Below, piece by piece: positions 62,006 through 64,000 of a DNA stretch of 64,000 bases (its first letter is position 1; every line of letters starts with the position of its first letter). This DNA comes from Neobacillus endophyticus (GTDB taxonomy: Bacteria; Bacillota; Bacilli; Bacillales; Cytobacillaceae), in NCBI RefSeq assembly GCF_013248975.1, contig NZ_JABRWH010000001.1, positions 4,546,001-4,610,000 on the forward strand, written 5' to 3'. Below the pieces are notes generated by a model, which saw only the letters and a list, made by a program, of their open reading frames with translations, was not told the DNA's origin and did no database searches. A program made the position numbers and the translations under genes.

Positions 62006-62527
62006 ATGGAGTTAAAAAAAGAAAATAATTTTGTTCCTTTAAAAAAAGCAAAAATTATTGCATGTAATATAATAAATAAAAATTGTCCAAATACATTTTC
62101 AGAAGAACAAATATACAATCTACTTTGGAAGTATTTTAAAAATATTAATGAATTGTATGCAGTACCTCAAAATAAAAAAGAAAAACAAATTCCAATGAAC
62201 AAATTAAATGACTGGATTGATGTATTTATAAAAGAGAATAACATTAAAGAAAGTTTAAATTATTCCTATGAAAAAAACGAAAATAATAAAGATACAATAA
62301 TTAATGATAATGAATCAAAAAAATTTATAAAACAGCAGATAAATTTTTCTAACTTTCACAATATATTTTTGTTAAAAGTATTTAAAAATATTTTGTTTTC
62401 CATTGATATAAATAAAATTGAATCTAATGAAGCTGATTTAATATTAAGTATACTAAAAAATAGTTTAATCGTTTATTTCGATTCTGGTATGGAACAGTAT
62501 AGTAAAAACGAAAAAAATATATATTAA
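62006..62527 (+). CDS. AT-rich gene for a 173-aa protein of unknown function
   Basis: A 173-aa, Asn/Lys/Ile-rich soluble protein (MELKKENNFVPLKKAKIIAC; central NENNKDTIINDNESKKFIKQ; C-terminal helices SNEADLILSILKNSLIVYFD). AAGGAAG lies 9 bp ahead of the ATG. Base composition is far more AT-rich than the core genes of the window, which indicates foreign origin. It diverges from the GIY-YIG/DUF4357 gene. No catalytic motif is apparent; secondary structure looks mostly helical, with a low-complexity linker at about residues 85-115. I do not recognise the family. Confidence 0.65.
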   Translation: MELKKENNFVPLKKAKIIACNIINKNCPNTFSEEQIYNLLWKYFKNINELYAVPQNKKEKQIPMNKLNDWIDVFIKENNIKESLNYSYEKNENNKDTIINDNESKKFIKQQINFSNFHNIFLLKVFKNILFSIDINKIESNEADLILSILKNSLIVYFDSGMEQYSKNEKNIY

Positions 62528-62982
62528 AATATCTTCAATAAAAAACAAAATTTTTACTATCACGAAAATTCTTCCTTGCGAAGACATATTTTCGGAAGGT
62601 CATTTTTATATTTCCATTTCAACGAATTAATTTCTTGTTAAAAAAGATCTTCTACCCTTATAATGCAGTAGAATCAATTTTCATTCAAAGTTATTAGGTC
62701 TCTAAGTGGACAATATACTTTTGAAGTCTTTTTTTGAAATTTAACAAAATTTCAGTTAACCGGTTAACCGAAAAAGAAAATCACGATGATTTTTATATCT
62801 TGAGCAAATATTTTTCTAACGTAAGCGGCTTCATTTATAATTTAATTGGTTTAAAGACAAAGGTGGTTATCACATTATGTAGAATATGTGGAGCTGGTAC
62901 TAACGCGAGCGAAAAACTCTTATTTTTTTGCAAAAAAATGCTATCCCCAAAACTAAAGAGAGCAGTGGCGCTGTAGTAGGAT
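62528..62982. other. AT-rich spacer, no supported gene
   Basis: Open frames on both strands (62734-62976 plus, 62835-63023 minus) lack ribosome binding sites and family features. A weak hairpin CTTCC...GGAAG lies near 62570-62600. Confidence 0.35.
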
Positions 62983-63320
62983 TCAATCCAATACCAATCC
63001 CCCAATAACTTCCTCGAAATCAATCTTGCGTTCTCTGCTTTCCGCTAGTTCCATCAGCACCTGGTTTGAGAATGGATCTATTGAATGAATGCGACCAGTT
63101 TGTTTCGATATAAAGCCGTCAGACAAGTTTAGATCTTTACCGGAAAGTGATACTCCATCGCATAGCTTAGACGCTGGTCGAACTCGTCTTTCTCGTACTC
63201 AACAAGGATGGGTTTACTTACCTTTTGCTGGTCATGCCAAATTCCCCGCTGAGCTTTTATTAACTCGGGCATCGCGTACGCAAACTGCCACTTCTTCAAA
63301 CCACGATCTCTTTTTGACAT
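62983..63320 (-). pseudogene. yolD: YolD-like gene, frameshifted
   Basis: From ATG 63320 the minus strand encodes MSKRDRGLKKWQFAYAMPEL, then GIWHDQQKVSKPILVEYEKD and a stop after AMEYHFPVKI at 63129. One frame over, the protein continues LSDGFISKQTGRIHSIDPFS and NQVLMELAESRERKIDFEEV up to a TGA at 62983. Together this is the YolD family (about 110 aa), usually encoded with a UvrX/YqjW Y-family polymerase. The total of 338 bp is one base short of a multiple of three, consistent with a single deletion near 63130. No uvrX gene follows. An SOS box precedes the start. Confidence 0.8.
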
Positions 63321-63347
63321 CACATTCACCACGATAATCATTATGTG

Positions 63348-63360
63348 CGAACTGGTGTTC
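63348..63360 (-). promoter_or_regulatory. LexA (DinR) SOS box upstream of the yolD remnant
   Basis: CGAACTGGTGTTC at 63348-63360 contains the GAAC-N4-GTTC core of the Bacillus LexA operator and ends 28 bp ahead of the yolD start. TATACAT just upstream on the minus strand (around 63367) is a plausible -10 box. yolD/uvrX-type genes are known LexA targets. Confidence 0.7.
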
Positions 63361-63428
63361 ATTATGTATAATAAAAAAATCCATAAAATTAGTGAGTTTG
63401 AATAAAAATTGCCCTTTACATCTAAAAA

Positions 63429-63470
63429 TCCCTCAAATTGGCTTTCCGAATGCCAATTTTGAGGGACTTT
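63429..63470. terminator. Hairpin upstream of the yolD remnant
   Basis: TCCCTCAAATTGGC (63429-63442) pairs with GCCAATTTTGAGGGA (63452-63466, one bulged T), followed by CTTTT on the plus strand and by a T-run (gattttt) on the minus strand. It isolates yolD from the AT-rich region to its right. Confidence 0.75.
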
Positions 63471-63479
63471 TGTGTTCAA

Positions 63480-63850
63480 TGACCATTAATTTTAATAAAA
63501 AAACATTAATATCAAAAAGAATTTTTATGAAAAATATTGAACAATAATTATATATCCACAAAAATAATTATCCATAAAATAGTTAATTGTTAAATAAATT
63601 AATGATAACAGGTAATTCGAAAAAATAATTATTATTAAAATAAGTAAATGGGTAAATAAATTAATATTTAAAATAATTATATTAATCAAAAATGATGTCA
63701 ATAAATATTAATGTGAAATATGGATAAGAATGCTATAGAAAATTAGTTATAGAAGCACAATAGATACTTTTTTATTCATAACTTTTAATATCAATATAAT
63801 TTACCATCAATAATTATAATATTGATAATAGTTGGATATAAATAAAGGAT
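63480..63850. other. Extremely AT-rich, gene-free stretch
   Basis: Composed largely of TTAATA/AATTAT runs. TTATCCATA occurs at 63568-63576 and, inverted, at 63719-63727, and ATATCCACA at 63552-63560; each differs by one base from the DnaA-box consensus. No reading frame is supported. Confidence 0.4.
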
Positions 63851-63859
63851 GTGAAAAAC

Positions 63860-63924
63860 ATGAATGTACGATGACATACCGCCATTGCACGCACCATCTT
63901 GTCGTTTGAATGTTGAATAAAATA
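63860..63924 (+). other. GC-richer island with overlapping micro-ORFs
   Basis: AAAGGATGTG precedes ATG 63860. Three short frames start within 12 bp: MNVR (63860), MYDDIPPLHAPSCRLNVE (63864) and MTYRHCTHHLVV (63871-63909), the last overlapping the first stop as ATGA. The island stands out from the surrounding AT-rich DNA. It may be a leader peptide of a gene beyond the window or the edge of a mobile element; I cannot decide. Confidence 0.3.
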
Positions 63925-64000
63925 CTGAACATTAATCCATTTTAATATTAATTTGGTTTGATATTAAATAAATTTAATATTTTATTGAATTTATAATATA

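Noticed and set aside
62734..63023. Overlapping open frames on both strands in the AT-rich spacer (80 and 62 codons)
   Set aside because: No translation signals. The minus-strand one is reached by another frame change from the yolD remnant, but its sequence does not resemble YolD or UvrX.
63089..63337. 82-codon plus-strand frame antisense to yolD
   Set aside because: It is the complement of the recognisable YolD coding sequence.

Overview
The window looks like a chromosomal segment of an endospore-forming, low-GC Gram-positive of the Bacillaceae (Bacillus, Neobacillus or Mesobacillus type). The evidence is AT-rich DNA, strong AGGAGG-type ribosome binding sites with frequent TTG and GTG starts, two germinant-receptor gene sets, an SspH spore protein gene, a KinA-like sporulation kinase, a FosB gene and T-box leaders. 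I saw no rRNA, tRNA or CRISPR array. Most genes are ordinary Bacillus housekeeping and accessory genes in short operons separated by clear hairpin terminators.

Layout. 1-3.1 kb: arginine-related genes (partial rocB-like M20 peptidase and a DDAH-type amidinohydrolase) diverging from an IclR regulator. 3.5-13.7 kb: Cof-type phosphatase, DHA2-type MFS exporter, TauE/SafE transporter, DadA-like oxidoreductase, PAS histidine kinase, DUF3231 protein, NhaC antiporter and a small membrane protein. 14-18.5 kb: acetyltransferase, a FliK-like/FlhB-C-terminal-like pair (ylqG/ylqH type) with a small 57-aa neighbour, a pyruvate kinase without its C-terminal domain, and a TerC-family protein. 19-28 kb: amino-acid permease, YfmJ-like reductase, secreted S53 peptidase, cidR-cidA-cidB, HAD phosphatase, FosB. 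28-35 kb: a germinant receptor set whose A, C and D genes face a convergent B gene, then a second LrgA/LrgB pair and a second amino-acid permease. 35-41.6 kb: a TGS-less threonyl-tRNA synthetase behind two tandem T-box leaders, GNAT and nucleotidyltransferase genes, a MocR/GabR regulator and an ECF-type sigma factor. 42-50 kb: secreted protein, two convergent SEDS genes (FtsW- and RodA-like) separated by a 52-bp periodic repeat, CWC-type Cys-rich protein, PhzF protein, HemY/CgoX-like oxidase and several very small genes. 50-54 kb: a canonical gerA-type A-B-C operon. 54-60.5 kb: azoreductase, a frameshifted PrmC-like methyltransferase, DUF3189 protein, methionine aminopeptidase, SspH, orphan GlgC and a dienelactone hydrolase. 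60.6-64 kb: an accessory, extremely AT-rich region with a GIY-YIG/DUF4357 protein, an unrecognised 173-aa gene, a decayed yolD gene that still has an SOS box, and a short GC-richer island of micro-ORFs.

Sporulation is the recurring theme: two germinant receptors, SspH, two sigma-G-like promoters and the sporulation-type kinase. The points most worth a second look are the threonyl-tRNA synthetase with an altered editing motif, the FliK/FlhB-like pair with no flagellar genes beside it, the split germinant receptor, the 52-bp periodic palindromic repeats at two unrelated loci, and the inverted repeat that buries the ribosome binding site of the unknown 173-aa gene. Functions are assigned by reading motifs and recalling families; no database search was possible.
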